A stretch of 64,000 nucleotides of DNA from Hydractinia symbiolongicarpus (lineage: Eukaryota; Cnidaria; Hydrozoa; Anthoathecata; Hydractiniidae), in contig NC_079884.1 of assembly GCF_029227915.1 (NCBI RefSeq), forward strand, positions 16,120,001 to 16,184,000. The letters are read 5' to 3'. The translations under genes and the position numbers were made by a program. Below the pieces are notes generated by a model, which saw only the letters and a program-made list of their open reading frames with translations, was not told where the DNA came from and searched no databases. Shown here piece by piece: positions 46,494 to 59,321 of this stretch; position 1 is the stretch's first letter, and the number at the start of each line of letters is the position of its first letter.

Positions 46494-49400
46494 CTATGAA
46501 TGCGCATTGTTAAGACTGCAAAAAGATACTTGTATATCTTCCGGTTGACTTTCACTTTCTCCTTGCCGCTGTTGAAGTCGCGAAATTGTTCCGCTGTTTA
46601 TAACAGTATAAGTCGTCGACCCGTCACCCGTTAAAAATGCGTCAGCATTAAAAGACGACATTGGCGGTAATACTGTGGTTGTCATGGCGACAGATTGTTC
46701 GCTGTTAGAAGGAGTTGTAGGTAGAGACTGGTGCATGACAATCTGATCGCTTGCCGACTGCGAAATCAACGGTCGCTGTATGATCAATTGTTCTGAAGTC
46801 CGTTGAGGGTTTGATGTAGGTTGGATGAGTAGTTGTTGTTGTTGCTGCTCGTTGGATGATGCTTGCGTGAGTAACATTGTGGGTAAGTTAGACAAAGATA
46901 TAGTCGGATTTTGTAAAGAAATTGTAACAGGCTGGCTTATAGCCATGGTTGGCGACTGCGAAGTAATTAAATGTACTTGCCGAAAAGATTCGATTGCACG
47001 TGTCTGTCTCGCTGCATTATCTGTTATATTCGTTTGAGGCGTGAGAACATTAACGGTATTATTTGGTGTTATAATGCCGATCTCACCTGTATTTGTCATT
47101 GATGAGGTGAGAAGGGAAAGGTTAGCTCGTGTACCGTCGCTATTCTGGGAATGTTGCTGTTGAGGTTGCTGCGACTGATGTTGATGTAACAAATTCACAT
47201 TACCACTAGCAGATACAAAGTTGAGTCCAGCAGCATTAGTCACTAAGGTCGACAAGACGCCTTCGTTTTGCACGGCATTGGGTAGAATCGATTGAGCGGC
47301 GACGTTATGGACAATTGGTTGCGTTGTGACAGATTGTACGACAACCGGAGTAGCAACTTGCTGCACGCTGTGTTCCATCGGATGGGTGACGGCAACCACA
47401 AACTCAGAAGCGTCAGTTGCTTGATGCGTTATACTGGCAGTTTGGTTTGTTTGCAGCTGCTGCTGTAGCAGTTGTATTTGCAGTTGCAATTGTTGCTGTT
47501 GAAGATGATGTTGAGCAGTTTGAAGGGAAACACCGTTCGGTATAGCAATCGTATTGGCGGCTGCTAAACCTGCTGGTATGGAAATAAACCCTCCATTTTG
47601 ATAGTTACCGTTTAATGAGAGCACAGCTGCAGATATGTTTTGAACATTAGTTGTATGCTCGTTGTTGTCAGTGACTATGTTATATGCGTTTAACAATGGC
47701 GTATAGGCGGAAGCTTTCTTGTTCTTCTGGTCAGATTTGCTTTTCGCTCCACGCTTGGTTTTCTTTGTTAAAGGTTCGGAGAGTTTACAATTTATGTCTT
47801 GCATCATAGTAGAAAGACCAGCTGAGTTGGCAGCTGTCTGGAGAATTTGATAAGAAGGTACAAACGTAGGCTGAGGCGTAGTATTCTTCTTTACTGGTGG
47901 GTTTTCCTTGCGATATTTTTTTAACCCATGTTCTGGAGGTTCTCTATCCCCACCTGTAAAATATAAAAACAAAGGCACTTTTGCCGATGAAAAAAAAAAA
48001 CCTTTTTCAGATCTTAAAATATTAAAGATTGAAACATTTAAAAAAGTTGTGATGTTATGTGATATAAAAAATGCCGACATAAATAATTTTTCAAACTTTG
48101 CTGATGTTAAGACACAATCAATCCACACTGCTGGCTTGTCGGGGTAAGTTAAATTAATTTTTAAAACGCAAGAAAATAGAAAAACATTGTAAGTTGTATT
48201 TTCTTTTTTGTTTTTTGTCACGACGGCTTTAATTAAAGATGTTCATTGACATAGATAAATAAAAAAGTTAAATAAAAAATAAATTCGTCTGAATTAAACC
48301 TTAAATGTTACCCGTTATAACAAATTACACCAGTAGCCTAAAAATTGCATTAAATGTTTTATCAAATTCGCAAAAAAGGTAACAACTAACCTGTACTCTT
48401 CATTTGATCATTCACTTTACCAATGGTGGTGTTGCTGCACCCAGTTACAAGCGATACGAAGCGATAGCAGTTCGCTCTGTTTCCACCGGAAGGAGTTAAC
48501 ATCTCTGCAAGTACCCTGCGTGCTTCTACTTGACTGGACGCGGCTCTTTGACGCCATACTTCCAACAGACGACCATGCGTTACTGCCATCTAGCAAAAAA
48601 CATCGAATAAAAGAAATAAATTAAAAATCAAGAAAAATATCCCAATGATAACTTTGAAACCTTTTTTTTAGCTGTAAATCTCTACAGCGGTAATAACAAG
48701 TAACAAAAGCTACTAAAATCAGTGGCTAACACTCCTTGACTAGACTATGATTTCTCATTATTCTTTTGTATTACCAGATATGCTGTTTTAGTTTTACTGA
48801 TTTTTTCAATTTCTTTAACAAAAAAAAAAAAAAACGCTCAAAATAAAATGCGACACATAAATAGAACTGGCTGTCCTGAAACATTAATTAACTGATATTT
48901 TGGGTTGTTCGAACTATATTTGACAAATATTTTTGTACGAAAGATCGGGATGGTCGAGAAAGTGCTGCATTAGAATGCAAGATGTAAACTATACAACCAG
49001 CACCGACCAAGCAGACATAATCATAATAATTTTTAGACCCTTTTTAATTTTCAAATCTTCCTATTTAATCTCTTCAGTTTTACTGACATCCATGAAAATA
49101 ATAACTTCGGTTGTTGTTATGAAAATAAAAACAACATCGCTACACTACGTCAATAAAGTACACACAACAACAGCTATAGTAAGGATAACAACGACATACC
49201 CTGACGCAATTGTCGACGCAACATGTTTCCAAAGGTAGATCTTGTATAGGTTTCAACATACCCAATGCCGCTTTACCTTTCTGACGTTCAACACGTACTC
49301 CTTTCTAAATCAGTAAAGGTCACAAGGAGATATTGTAGTAATTAATGTAGTAATTAATGTAGTAAAAATAGAGTACAAAGTGAGATAAGGATCATACGTA

Positions 49401-52400
49401 GGTACAATATAGTGGTGCAATGAACTATGAAATCCTTTTGCTTTCCCAAGTCTAATATATAGCAGCTTACAAAAGGAAGAATATTTCTATACCAAGACCA
49501 AGACAAAATGTATAATACCAAAATCTGGCCTTTAGAGAAAAAACGTCCATTTTTAGCTAATGATTTAATTTTCACAAACAGGCCCAATCAACCCTTCAAT
49601 AGGAGCCTATGTACTTCATAGCAATTTTGACTGAAGTAAAAGAAACACTGATATCAATGTTTTACAAAGTAAGTATACAGTTAATCGCGCAAAAGTAAAC
49701 ACATTCCATGAAGGCTCACCTCTGGGTCAGTTTTCATTCTTTTATGTAAGAAATTATTTGAGTAGCACAAAATCTTTTGTGTCCCCTTTTCACAGAACTT
49801 CAACTGCTCACGCAAATAGCTTCGCTTAGTAAGAACAAAAACTTCAAATTCTTTTGATTTTCGGTGTCCATTACCAAGGCCAACTTTAATGGAGCTAATA
49901 TGGAAATGGAAAGCGTAGCAGATCTACTTATAATCTCTCAATCAAAAAGTCAGAAATCTGCTCCATTTAGGACAAAAAATTAAATACAGTTTATATGAAA
50001 GAATTGTAATTTCCATGTCACAAACTTAACTAGACTTTATGGCGGAACAAATCGATCATATACAACAAACCTTCTCTTTGCTCCTTTTTCTTCTAAGACT
50101 GGCAGTTCATAACATTTCTGTTTCTTCAGCTCCATCGCTTCCATTAAAAGTTCAAGCAATTCTTTACCTCTGTTTAAAATTTCGTCCACATTTGCAGTTT
50201 CTACAGGGAGAAGTTACCGAACTAAAATTTTAAACCACGAATTGCATAAAAATTTCATACACAAAAAGGAATCTTTTAGTACCTTCTCAACTTTTTTATT
50301 TCTTCCAAGAAAATATGTTTAAATAAGCCATTCGCGTTAATTCTCGCGAATTTTTTTATCATTGTAATTAATTTATCACCGTCCTTTATTGCTTTCGTAA
50401 ATTATTCGTTAACAAACTCTTCCAACCGATCCAAAATCATGTAGGTGTTTATAGTTACTGACATTTTTTTGATAACTTCACTATTTCTAGACCTTATGGA
50501 AAAAAATAATTAACACATATGTTTAATGGTAAAGTTTCTCGTGAAAAATTTTTTAAGGTGTCGTTCAGAAAAGTTATTTCCTTTGGCTTTGCAATTTTCT
50601 ACCTTTATTCTTAGTAATGATAATATTTCAACTTAATATCATCGATATTTAGGTTAGGTTCGAGAAAGCATTTTTTCACAAGCTTGCCAAAAACTTGTGA
50701 AAGAATGCCCTACAGCACGCTTTTACAATATCTTTCCCTACAAAGTTGAAGTGTAAATTTCTGTTTAATTTTCTTTTGCGTTTCTAATCTTCCTACTTCG
50801 GTTGTTTTTTTTCATTGACAAAACTTGGTTAACAATACATAGTATATATAATATAATAAACGTCTATATACAACAATGAAGTACTGAAGTAATGAAATTA
50901 ATAGTTTAAGTAAAAAATGCACAAATACCTGATACACAAATGTATTTCTGTATGCACCCACAAGCTGATTTGGTCATATTAGAGCAAAACAAACGAGCAG
51001 CTAAACAAGTAGTTACAACTGAGTATTAAAAGATCTAAAAATTCCAACAATTCATAATATGAAAAAGGGTACAGTAAGTGGCGACAAAGTTAAAATTATA
51101 CAATTTGAGGAGATTTATGGAATAATTAGAAGGTTTAAAAACAATAGAAAAACAATCCTTTCAGAAGGAAAAGTTAATAATAAGCCGCCTTTTAGTTCAT
51201 TTATGGGTCGTCTACAAATTTCGTATGATATTTTATACGAATATATACGAATTTAATTGCTTTTAATTCGTATAAAAATCGTATACAATTCGTATAGTGT
51301 TAAATAGTTATACGATTTTTAAAAAATCTAATACGAATTTTATACGATTTTCATACGAATTGTCATACGAATTATATTCTCTTTTATACGATTTTCATAC
51401 GAATTGTCATACGAATTATATTCTCTTTCATACAAATTGTCATTCGAATTATATTCTCTTTTATACGAATTTTCATACGAATTATATTTCGTTTTTCAAC
51501 TTTTAAAATGCGATCTAAAAAACATTTCCATCGCCGTTTTTCGTTTTTTAACTTTTAAAATGCGATCTAAAAAACATTTCTATCGCCGTTCTTCGTTCTT
51601 AAACTTTGAAAATGCGATCTAAAAAAACATTTCTATCGCCGTTTTTCGTTTTTCAACTTTGAAAATGCGATCTAAAAAAACATTTCTATCGTCGTTTTTC
51701 GTTTTTCAACTTTCGAAAATGCGATCTAAAAAAATATTTCTATCGCCGTTTTTCGTTTTTCAACTTTTAAAATGCGATCTAAAAAACATTTCTATCGCCG
51801 TTTTTCGTTTTTCAACTTTTAAAATGCGATCTAAAAAAACATTTTTATCGTCGTTTTTCGTTTTTAAACTTTTAAAACGCGATCTAAAAAAACATTTCTA
51901 TCGCCGTTTTTCGGTTTTCAACTTATAAAATGCGATCTAAAAAAACATTTCTATCGCCGTTTTTCGTTTTTCAACTTTTGAAAATGCGATCTTAAAAAAC
52001 ATTTCTATCGCCGTTTTTTGTTTTTAAACTTTTAAAATGCATCTTAAAAAACATTTCTGTCGCCGTTCTTCGTTCTTAAACTTTGAAAATGCGATCTAAA
52101 AAAACATTTCTATCGCCGTTTTTCGTTTTTCAACTTTTAAAACGCGATCTAAAAAAACATTTCTATCGCCGTTTTTCGTTTTTAAACTTTTAAAATGCGA
52201 TCTAAAAAAACATTTTATTTTAAAACTTGTATACGAATTTAATACAATGTCAAAAGATTTTCTTTTTTTTAAAACCATACGCATCTAATTAAAATCTCAT
52301 ACGAATTTTTTGTTAAACTCGTACGAATTTAACTCATACGAATTTAATTTAAAACTTATACGAATTTAATTTAAAACTCATACGAACTTTTTAAACTCAT

Positions 52401-54830
52401 ACGAATTTAATTTAAAACTCATACGAATTTAATTAAAAACTCATACGAATTTTATACGATTTTAGAAAAATTTCATACGAATTTAATTACTGTATGGCAA
52501 GAGAAAATTCGTATAGCATATACGAATTTTTTTGATACGAATTGCTACGAATTTTGTAGATGACCCCTTAGGAGACTTTGAACTTGTGGCCACATTGTTT
52601 AAGTGAGATTAATCATACCTGCTGGGTTTTCCAGTTTTAAACCTAACTCCTTTGCAAACCTTTCACCTTCTTCTATGAATTTCTTCTGTTCTTCTATGGA
52701 AATCTCTTCTTTCCGTCTACCTTTCTTTTGTCTTCCAAATTTTAACCCTAGCAACAGATTTTTAACATCATTTCAATAATTTATATAAGACAGTATAATT
52801 TAAATAAGTCAGTAAACCAATGATGTTTTTGTTAGAAATCAAATCATTCTACTTAAAGATCGCAAATGACAACTAATTGATTTTTGTGTGGAAGACATGG
52901 CTTGCTGTGCTTTGACTAACATGCCTCGAAAAATTTGCCCTTACAATGTTAAAAAATATATTTTGTTTCAGTTTGGGAACCAACGTTCCCAAAAGTTAAT
53001 TTTAATCCATATACAACAAGTCATTTGAGTTTTTTAAGTAATTTTACTGGTTGGGCAAGGGAAAATTCTAATGTAAAATTAACTTCAAATTCCAATAATT
53101 TTAATCAATGTTCAATAATTTATATTAACCTTGTGTTTGCGTGCTAATGAAAATAAAAGTCATTACAGAAAAATGTTCTTTTATTTTCATAAATCATGAT
53201 TTTAAAATATGGTTTTAGTCTTATTTAGCTACCATTGATTATGATGTCTTTTATAACAGGTTTCATGTCAATTATCATTGTTTTGTATTGTCCAACAGTT
53301 ATTCAAAGACTGCAGTTGTTAAATTTCAGTACAAAAAATAATAGTGTAAATGACGTGCATATATAGTTATTGGTAAGATTTTTCTATGACTTTTTATCTT
53401 TTCAGGGCAATAAAGTTACAAAAAACTGCAGACATGCCGTACCACATGCATTGCACAACGTTAATATCTTTTGTGTTTCAGGATCAATTTTGTGTCTTGG
53501 AGCAGCCTTGTATTTGGAAAAGCTAACTTTATTGCCTCTCCTCATTGGATTAACAACATAACGTGATCCACAATGATCGCATCTAAAATCTGGATATGGA
53601 TTGGTTTGACGGGAAGGCAGCTTTGTCTGTTTCTGAGAAATAACCATAGCAGTCTTTAACAACCTTTTCTGAATTGATTCACCAACTGCATGTGCATCAG
53701 TAATGGCTTCTGATAAATGTACAGGTGTTTTGCGGGATCGATTACTTTTTCTTACAGCACTGTTTTTCACTGGAGATTGATCCTACAATTGCAAAAAAGA
53801 AGAAAATGAAGATTGTAATTTGCAAGATAAAAGTAATAGTATATGATACCGAAAATGTAAAGGTAGGTATAATTCAAATGGCCGTAAAATCATGTGTGTA
53901 GTAAGAGAACAGCCATGAGAATTGACGGCAGTATTTAGCAATGCCGCCATAACTACATTTGTAGTTTGCACTGATGATGACAAAAAAATTTTGTTGTGAC
54001 TATTTTTTAGTTTCTTCCAATGAGTTGTTACAAACATCAATTAATTGTCCCATAATAATAGCAAATCAGACGAAATTAAGTCGTCTTCTCAACAAATTTT
54101 AATTACAGTAATATTATCGACCTTTGTATATGTCGTTTTGATAGAAAAACAATGTCTAATATTTTTTTTATGTCTTAAGTTACGGTATCAGAATTAATTT
54201 GGAAGAACACATTTATACAGTTTTCATCATTATGTAAAATCTGGTAAATCATAACCGCCAAACTGGATATCTTTATTTTCTTTTGATGTCGCCGAAAAAG
54301 TTATGTCTAATTTGTTGATCTTTCTGAGTTACAGGGAAACGTCAATACATTTAGATTGATGTTAATGCGTTTAACTAAGATTGGTGAAGCCATTGCACTC
54401 CAGTTATGACTTTGAGGCCAAATAATTTAGAAACAAGGTGGTGACGTCAGTCATTTTTGACTGCGTGGGTAACTAGGGACCACCTGAGACCAATTTGGTT
54501 AAGTTTCCCAACCTGGGTCCCCGAATCCGATTCAGAATAAATAAGTTGATGACGTCATCGAGAAACCTTTAAACCACAATATTTCTGTAACCGTTTGTTA
54601 AAAGTACATGATCCTATATATACATTTTCTTGATCAGTGTTTCAAAATCTATATGATGAAGGCAACAGGTATACAGATTTCTAAAAAAATATTTTTGTAG
54701 TTTAGGGGGGACAAAATCATACCTGTTTTTGGTCATGTAATGGCATATTTAATTTGTTATCTAATCCTTCATTATTTTTTGCAGAGTTATCACTTTGATG
54801 ATTTTCAAACAAATCCACTTTATCTTCCAT
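46494..54830 (-). CDS. Putative nuclear regulator with GATA-like zinc knuckle and Gln-rich C-terminus
   Basis: Eight exons on the minus strand with agreeing phases: 54830-54723, 53782-53443, 52747-52619, 50200-50071, 49894-49720, 49304-49200, 48589-48391, 47953-46494; total 881 residues. Residues 104-149 form a Cys4 element (CDHC then CNACG, 38 residues between the pairs) that resembles a GATA finger with a long insert, followed by a basic stretch (KFGRQKKGRRKEE). Next come a helical region, a conserved-looking block (RANCYRFVSLVTGCSNTTIG, DREPPEHGLKKYRKE) and a long Ser/Thr/Gln-rich C-terminus with runs such as QQQQLQLQIQLLQQQLQ, typical of activation domains. I do not recognise the named family; DNA binding is inferred. 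The open frame continues upstream of the ATG to a splice-like site at 54861, so a further 5-prime exon is possible. Confidence 0.75.
51204..52567. mobile_element. Harbinger-like non-autonomous element with TTA target duplication
   Basis: The left end TGGGTCGTCTACAAATTTCG and the right end, read inverted, GGGGTCATCTACAAAATTCG are imperfect terminal inverted repeats. TTA stands on both sides (51201-51203 and 52568-52570), the target-site size of PIF/Harbinger transposons. Inside, ATACGAATT-type words recur dozens of times on both flanks of a central minisatellite. No coding capacity. It sits in the intron between exons 3 and 4 of the GATA-like gene. Confidence 0.65.
51488..52215. repeat. 53-bp minisatellite, about 13-14 copies
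   Basis: A unit built from TTTTTCGTTTTTCAAC, AAAATGCGATCTAAAAAAAC and ATTTCTATCGCCG repeats head to tail with few substitutions and small indels. The array forms the core of the Harbinger-like element. There are no unique spacers between units, and the host is eukaryotic, so this is not a CRISPR array. Confidence 0.85.
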
Positions 54831-56198
54831 GATTAATGTATCTAATTTACTGACTGTTACCTATAAAAAGAAAAAAATAATAAAACTAAGTTTTTTGGTT
54901 ACTACACAAAAGAATTTTTGGCAAATCACATATTATGTTTCACTAATAACAAAACGTGTAATCATAAGCAAATTTTTGATTTATTATTCAAAGCTAACAA
55001 CCTGTAATGACAAGCATGCTCTTACACATATCAGAATTTACCTTTTAGTTTTTATAAATCTTAGCCATGCTTTTTTTGTTCGAAAATGATTTCAAGGATA
55101 AAACCTTTAGAATGATAAAAATAATTTTAAACAACAAAATTAATCTAACTGTGCAGGCTTGAATAATGTTCTGTATCTGGAAGGAAATAAATCCAGAATT
55201 ATAATTATATAAAAAGACTTTGGAGAGAAGTTTCATTCAAAAAATAAATAAAAGCAACTAAAGCCACTAAGTATAAAAATATCCTAAGAGTTTAGTTTAT
55301 ATTTCCTAAAATGACGTAGAGATCGCTACAGCTTGAAGATGCCTGAGCAATAAGTACCACCTGTTGGAATCAAGCCAGTCTGCTCAGAGACACGAAGTAG
55401 AATAAACAAAAACTGCCACCAACAATCAGAAATTGAACTCAAAAAAACTTTTTTAGCTTATGTAGCAATGGCACGGAACTTACTGCCCACAAAAAAAAAA
55501 AAAAAAAGATTTGAGTGGTGTATCATCAGTAAAGACAATAAAAGGCAATTTGATGAGCATTTCAGTCAGATTATGTGCCTCAGTTATGGGTCACTCACAC
55601 TTTGATTTTTGATTTTTAGCATTATTTGTACGCTAATGGGTGGGTGAGTAAGTATCTATGACGCTAAAAATTGAACAAAAAAGACAATGATTTTTTGATA
55701 TTAAAGATCAACTTGTTTCTCTAGAATATAAATCTATATTATAAACTTAGAAGAAGAAAGAAACATCTTTTTCAAATCCTAGTTTAAAATCGCTACAGCT
55801 ACTCAACCTATGGCTTAACGTAATATCAAATCAATTCTTGTTCAGTAAAATACAAAGTTAAAATTATTTCAAAGTTCCGGAGATAACACAAAGGAAGCTC
55901 GATACAACAATGGATAAATAAAAAAAACGATAAATGATATTTTAGCAGTTAGCACATGTAAATGTTCCATTGTCACATTGTTGTTCTTCTGGATACCTTA
56001 ACATGGACGACAAAATCTTAAAATTAAAACAAAAATAATCAGAGTTTAAATAAATACAGAACAGTTTTTATGCATGTGAGCCAAGCTTAAAGAATAAATA
56101 AATTAATACATAAAACAAAATTACATTCCTGTGCTGCGTTTGTCATTTTATTTTTGAAATCATGATAATATATATTATTATAAACCGTTTAACCAAAC

Positions 56199-56473
56199 TC
56201 ATCATCATCATCATCATCATCATCATTCTCGGCTTAACGTCCGTTTTCCATGCTAGCATGGGTTGGACGGGGTATATTAATGACCCTCTTCCAATCTGAT
56301 CTAGACTGTGTTAGATCTAAACTCAACTTCCTCTCTATCAAGTCTGTTCTTATAACCTCCTGCCAAGTCTTTCTCGGTCTGCCTCTGGGCTTTGCCCCAG
56401 GAACTATCAAGTCTCTACACTTTCTTACCCAATTATCCTCCTCCATTCTTTCCAAGTGCCCCAGCCAATTCAA
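56199..56473 (-). mobile_element. LINE (non-LTR retrotransposon) 3-prime end, copy 2
   Basis: Read on the minus strand, this encodes the reverse-transcriptase C-terminus common to CR1/L2/Jockey-like elements: MNWLGHLERMEEDNWVRKC, then [18 protein letters not shown] and [13 protein letters not shown]. It ends in a microsatellite, read CAT on the plus strand (56199-56226). Most of the element is missing (5-prime truncation), as is usual for LINE copies. Nearly identical to the copy at 5448-5643 over the shared part. Confidence 0.85.
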
Positions 56474-56480
56474 TCTTCTT

Positions 56481-56562
56481 ATCTGGATAAGTTATCTGGA
56501 TAACTCTACAGTTATAACTGGATAACTCAACTGGATAACTCTACAACTGGATAACTCTACAG
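56481..56562. repeat. Short tandem repeat, CTGGATAACTCTACA-type
   Basis: Variants of CTGGATAACTCTACAA recur about five times next to the LINE copy, on the side away from its microsatellite tail. Confidence 0.65.
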
Positions 56563-58372
56563 GGAAAATTTGATCAAGGTTGCTGTTTTCCCACATAGCA
56601 CTCAGAAAAACGAGTTATAAGACATTTAGTAGCCTGATAAAAACGTAAGAATTGAAGTAGTCTATAGCCAAAGTAAAAACCAACTGGCATTTGGATGAAA
56701 AATAAAACACAACATGTTTATGTGTGTAGAAACCATGTCTTCTAACAATATAAACGTTTGATCAACTGAATGAAGGAAAAGAATGTCTTTTCGGACACTT
56801 AAAACATTGTTATAGTTCTGTTCTGAAAGTTCTAAAATTTGCTGTTGGTGGAAAGGTTGTGTTTGTTGTGAGATTAAATGAGCAATTGTTGAAATTAACC
56901 AGAAATAAACGAAGGAAATGTAGAGACAACACATCAAACTTGTTTCTTAGTGCATGATTATTACGAAATGGTGTTTAGTGGATTAGTTTTATCCTTATTT
57001 GAGACATTTGGAGACAGTGAGTTTTGTTAGTTGCCTTGTAGCTTTTAAGGGGGTCTATTCTTATGACCACCATGTTGCTTTGACAAAACTTCTTGAAGGT
57101 ATTACTTCCATATTTTGTAGCATAGTTTGTTTTCAAAAACTGTTGGTCCAGTATCAATTGACTTATTTTGTCATACTGCCAAAAGCTTAAATTAATTAAT
57201 TAAAACTTAGATTTAATTAGATGTTATATATAGTGTTCAAATTTCATGAAAATTTGTTTACTTTTTTGTGTACATTTGGTCGCTACAGAAAAATAACGCT
57301 GCCTCATGTGATTGATATAAAACAATGAAAACATCATATATAAAAAAGACATTACACTGCAACAAGGTACTTATTGTTATTAGTGACTAAACGTGAACAC
57401 GTGAGATATGTTCATAGGTCCCACAAAATTGTGCACACAAGCAGCTAAATCTGTCCAAAATTTTTTGCTTCCAGAATTTGAAATTTTATGCAGAGTAATG
57501 TAGATTTATTATAACCCTCTAAAAATATATATTCTTATGACCAAAAAAACGCAATGGTAGAATTCAATATAAGTCAATTTGGAACAGCACAAACAAATGT
57601 AGTTGAGAGAAATCAACTTTTCCAATATTGTTTTGCAATTAACTCCCAATTTAGTTCTTTACTAGAAAATGACTATCCAGAAAACAGCACTCAGCTATGG
57701 AAAGTGCTCAAAATTAGCATGCTTAGCTACATGGATCACAAGTTTTAGTTGATTATGTCTCTACTTGGTTACACGTATACTTTACTACTTAATTATTAGC
57801 TAGGTACCTAGTTGCCTCGTTTTTCAAAAAGTATCTGCTGTGAATGTCGAAAGCATTATTTATAGTTATTTCTGGAAATGATCTCGTGGAAGTGAAAACT
57901 AGTCGGGTTAGGAGAAATTTAAGTTAATCTTAAAAGTATGGCGAACTAAGCTCAAAATTGAAATCGATATTGTTTGATAAAATAGAACATTTGGTAATAA
58001 GCAAGGTTCGTCGTAAGACTGCTGGTTTAAGGATGTAAGTGCATCTTTGGCCATTTTCTCCATCATTTTCTCCGCATTCTAACAAACACCCTCCATCACG
58101 TACTGCAACAAACGAGGCTAATTAAAAATGTCAAATTAGATTTCTAAAAGTCACGGTTTTGCCACACGGCCGCCAATGTTTACAGTAGTTTCCATTGCCC
58201 TGACAGATTAGCCAAAAGGTTTTTCAAGGAAACATTAATAAGTGAGACATGGTAACCAAAACAAATACCTAGGATTTATGATCAATCGCACATGCAACCA
58301 GGATATCCGATTCGCGCTTGGCAAAGTGAAATGGACTATGATATTTTTGTTCTTTATTCAAGAGCCGATGTT

Positions 58373-58631
58373 CCGACCCATATTGTCCGGCCGACCCATG
58401 TTGTCCGAAGAACGGCAACAACCATATTGTCCGATTCCAACCCATATTGTCGGGATAAGTAAAGTACACTTATCGCTTGATTATTTTCAGAAAATTATTC
58501 TTTTGTTAATGCGGATTGTTGACATCCTGGGAAGACCTTTCAACAAAATTTACAAGGTAACGCAAGTCACGTCCTCATCTAAACCTTTTTGGACAACATT
58601 GGCAGGCATAAAACCTTTACCCATATTGTCC
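58373..58631. repeat. Cluster of CCATATTGTCCG words
   Basis: CCGACCCATRTTGTCCG occurs twice almost back to back (58373-58389 and 58391-58407). Related words lie at 58420-58433, 58441-58453 and 58619-58631, and an inverted copy (GGACAACATT) at 58591-58600. Such clustered short repeats often lie near transposon ends, here about 300 bases left of the first Polinton 2 gene. Confidence 0.6.
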
Positions 58632-58730
58632 TAAACCTTTTTGAGCTAGAGTATTACACCCTTATAACCAGGTTTTAGGTTTTCCACGGTCAAAACCCTA
58701 TTAAAAAACGCTGCTTTTAGACCCCTAAAA

Positions 58731-58752
58731 AAATCTGTGACGTCACAGATTT
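58731..58752. repeat. Perfect 22-bp palindrome with TGACGTCA centre
   Basis: The 22 bases are identical on both strands; the arm is AAATCTGTGAC. The centre TGACGTCA is a cAMP-response-type (CRE) site. It lies 191 bases upstream of the first plus-strand gene of element 2, so it could be a promoter element or part of the element terminus. Confidence 0.7.
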
Positions 58753-58942
58753 CATCATGCCTCAAATGAGTAAACAAGTCACGTGATATCCAACAAATTT
58801 GCTGACATCATCAAAAATGACGGCACTCGACAAAACTGCTGACATCAACAAACGCGCAAATCTGCTGGAATAGAAAGGGAAATAAAAAGTCTCAAAATTG
58901 TTGCGGATAGCGACAAAAACAAACGTATTGCTGGTATAATAA

Positions 58943-59137
58943 ATGTCAAGCAACGATAAAAAGACAGCGCTAGATTGGTACGCAAATTTTATGCTTTTTA
59001 CGCTTTTTGGAGGTGTGGGATTTGCCCTAGCCCTCACCTCTACCGCACTTGTGATGAAAAGTTCGAAAGAAGAAGAGTGCAAGAGTGCTATCAATGCTCT
59101 AGTAGAGAGAATTAAAGAACTAGAAGAAACTGAATAA
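58943..59137 (+). CDS. Small single-pass membrane protein of Polinton 2
   Basis: 64 residues starting MSSNDKKTALDWYANF. A clear transmembrane stretch (FMLFTLFGGVGFALALTSTALVM) is followed by a charged, probably helical tail (EEECKSAINALVERIKELEE). It is the first gene of a row of three on the plus strand. No family is recognised; size and layout suggest a virion or host-membrane role, which is inference. Confidence 0.55.
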   Translation: MSSNDKKTALDWYANFMLFTLFGGVGFALALTSTALVMKSSKEEECKSAINALVERIKELEETE

Positions 59138-59153
59138 TCGGATCATAAAATAA

Positions 59154-59321
59154 ATGCGAGAAATCTACGATGACTTTCAAAAAACTCTATATGCCTACGA
59201 TAGGTGTGGTAGATGTCAAAGACGTCTGCGTGTGGGAGAGAAGGTGCTTTGTTGGTACTGCTACCCAGACTACGTCACTATAATGGTGGCCGATGCCCTT
59301 ATGAGACTTTTTTGTACATGA
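59154..59321 (+). CDS. Small zinc-ribbon protein of Polinton 2
   Basis: A 55-residue frame 16 bases after the previous stop, starting MREIYDDFQKTLYAYDRCG. It has two CxxC knuckles, CGRC near residue 18 and CWYC near residue 34, with basic residues between them (RRLRVGEK), as in a zinc ribbon. A nucleic-acid or protein contact role is plausible. It is short, but the position in the gene row and the ordered cysteines support it. Confidence 0.5.
   Translation: MREIYDDFQKTLYAYDRCGRCQRRLRVGEKVLCWYCYPDYVTIMVADALMRLFCT

Larger units (their letters stand above)
54861..58730. other. Intergenic DNA between the GATA-like gene and Polinton 2
   Basis: Contains the LINE end (56199-56473), a short tandem repeat (56481-56562) and a cluster of CCATATTGTCC words (58373-58631). 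Open frames at 56662-56937 (-) and 57554-57748 (+) have no recognisable features. The left limit of Polinton 2 may fall in the last kilobase. Confidence 0.5.

Noticed and set aside
51488-52215. Array of regular repeats resembling CRISPR
   Set aside because: Units are head to tail with no unique spacers, no cas genes are present and the DNA is eukaryotic; it is a minisatellite.
56662-56937. 91-codon minus-strand frame with a hydrophobic start
   Set aside because: No splice context, domain or conserved pattern; compatible with chance in AT-rich DNA.
58242-58634. 130-codon plus-strand frame over the CCATATTGTCC cluster
   Set aside because: The translation follows the short repeats and has no domain; treated as chance.
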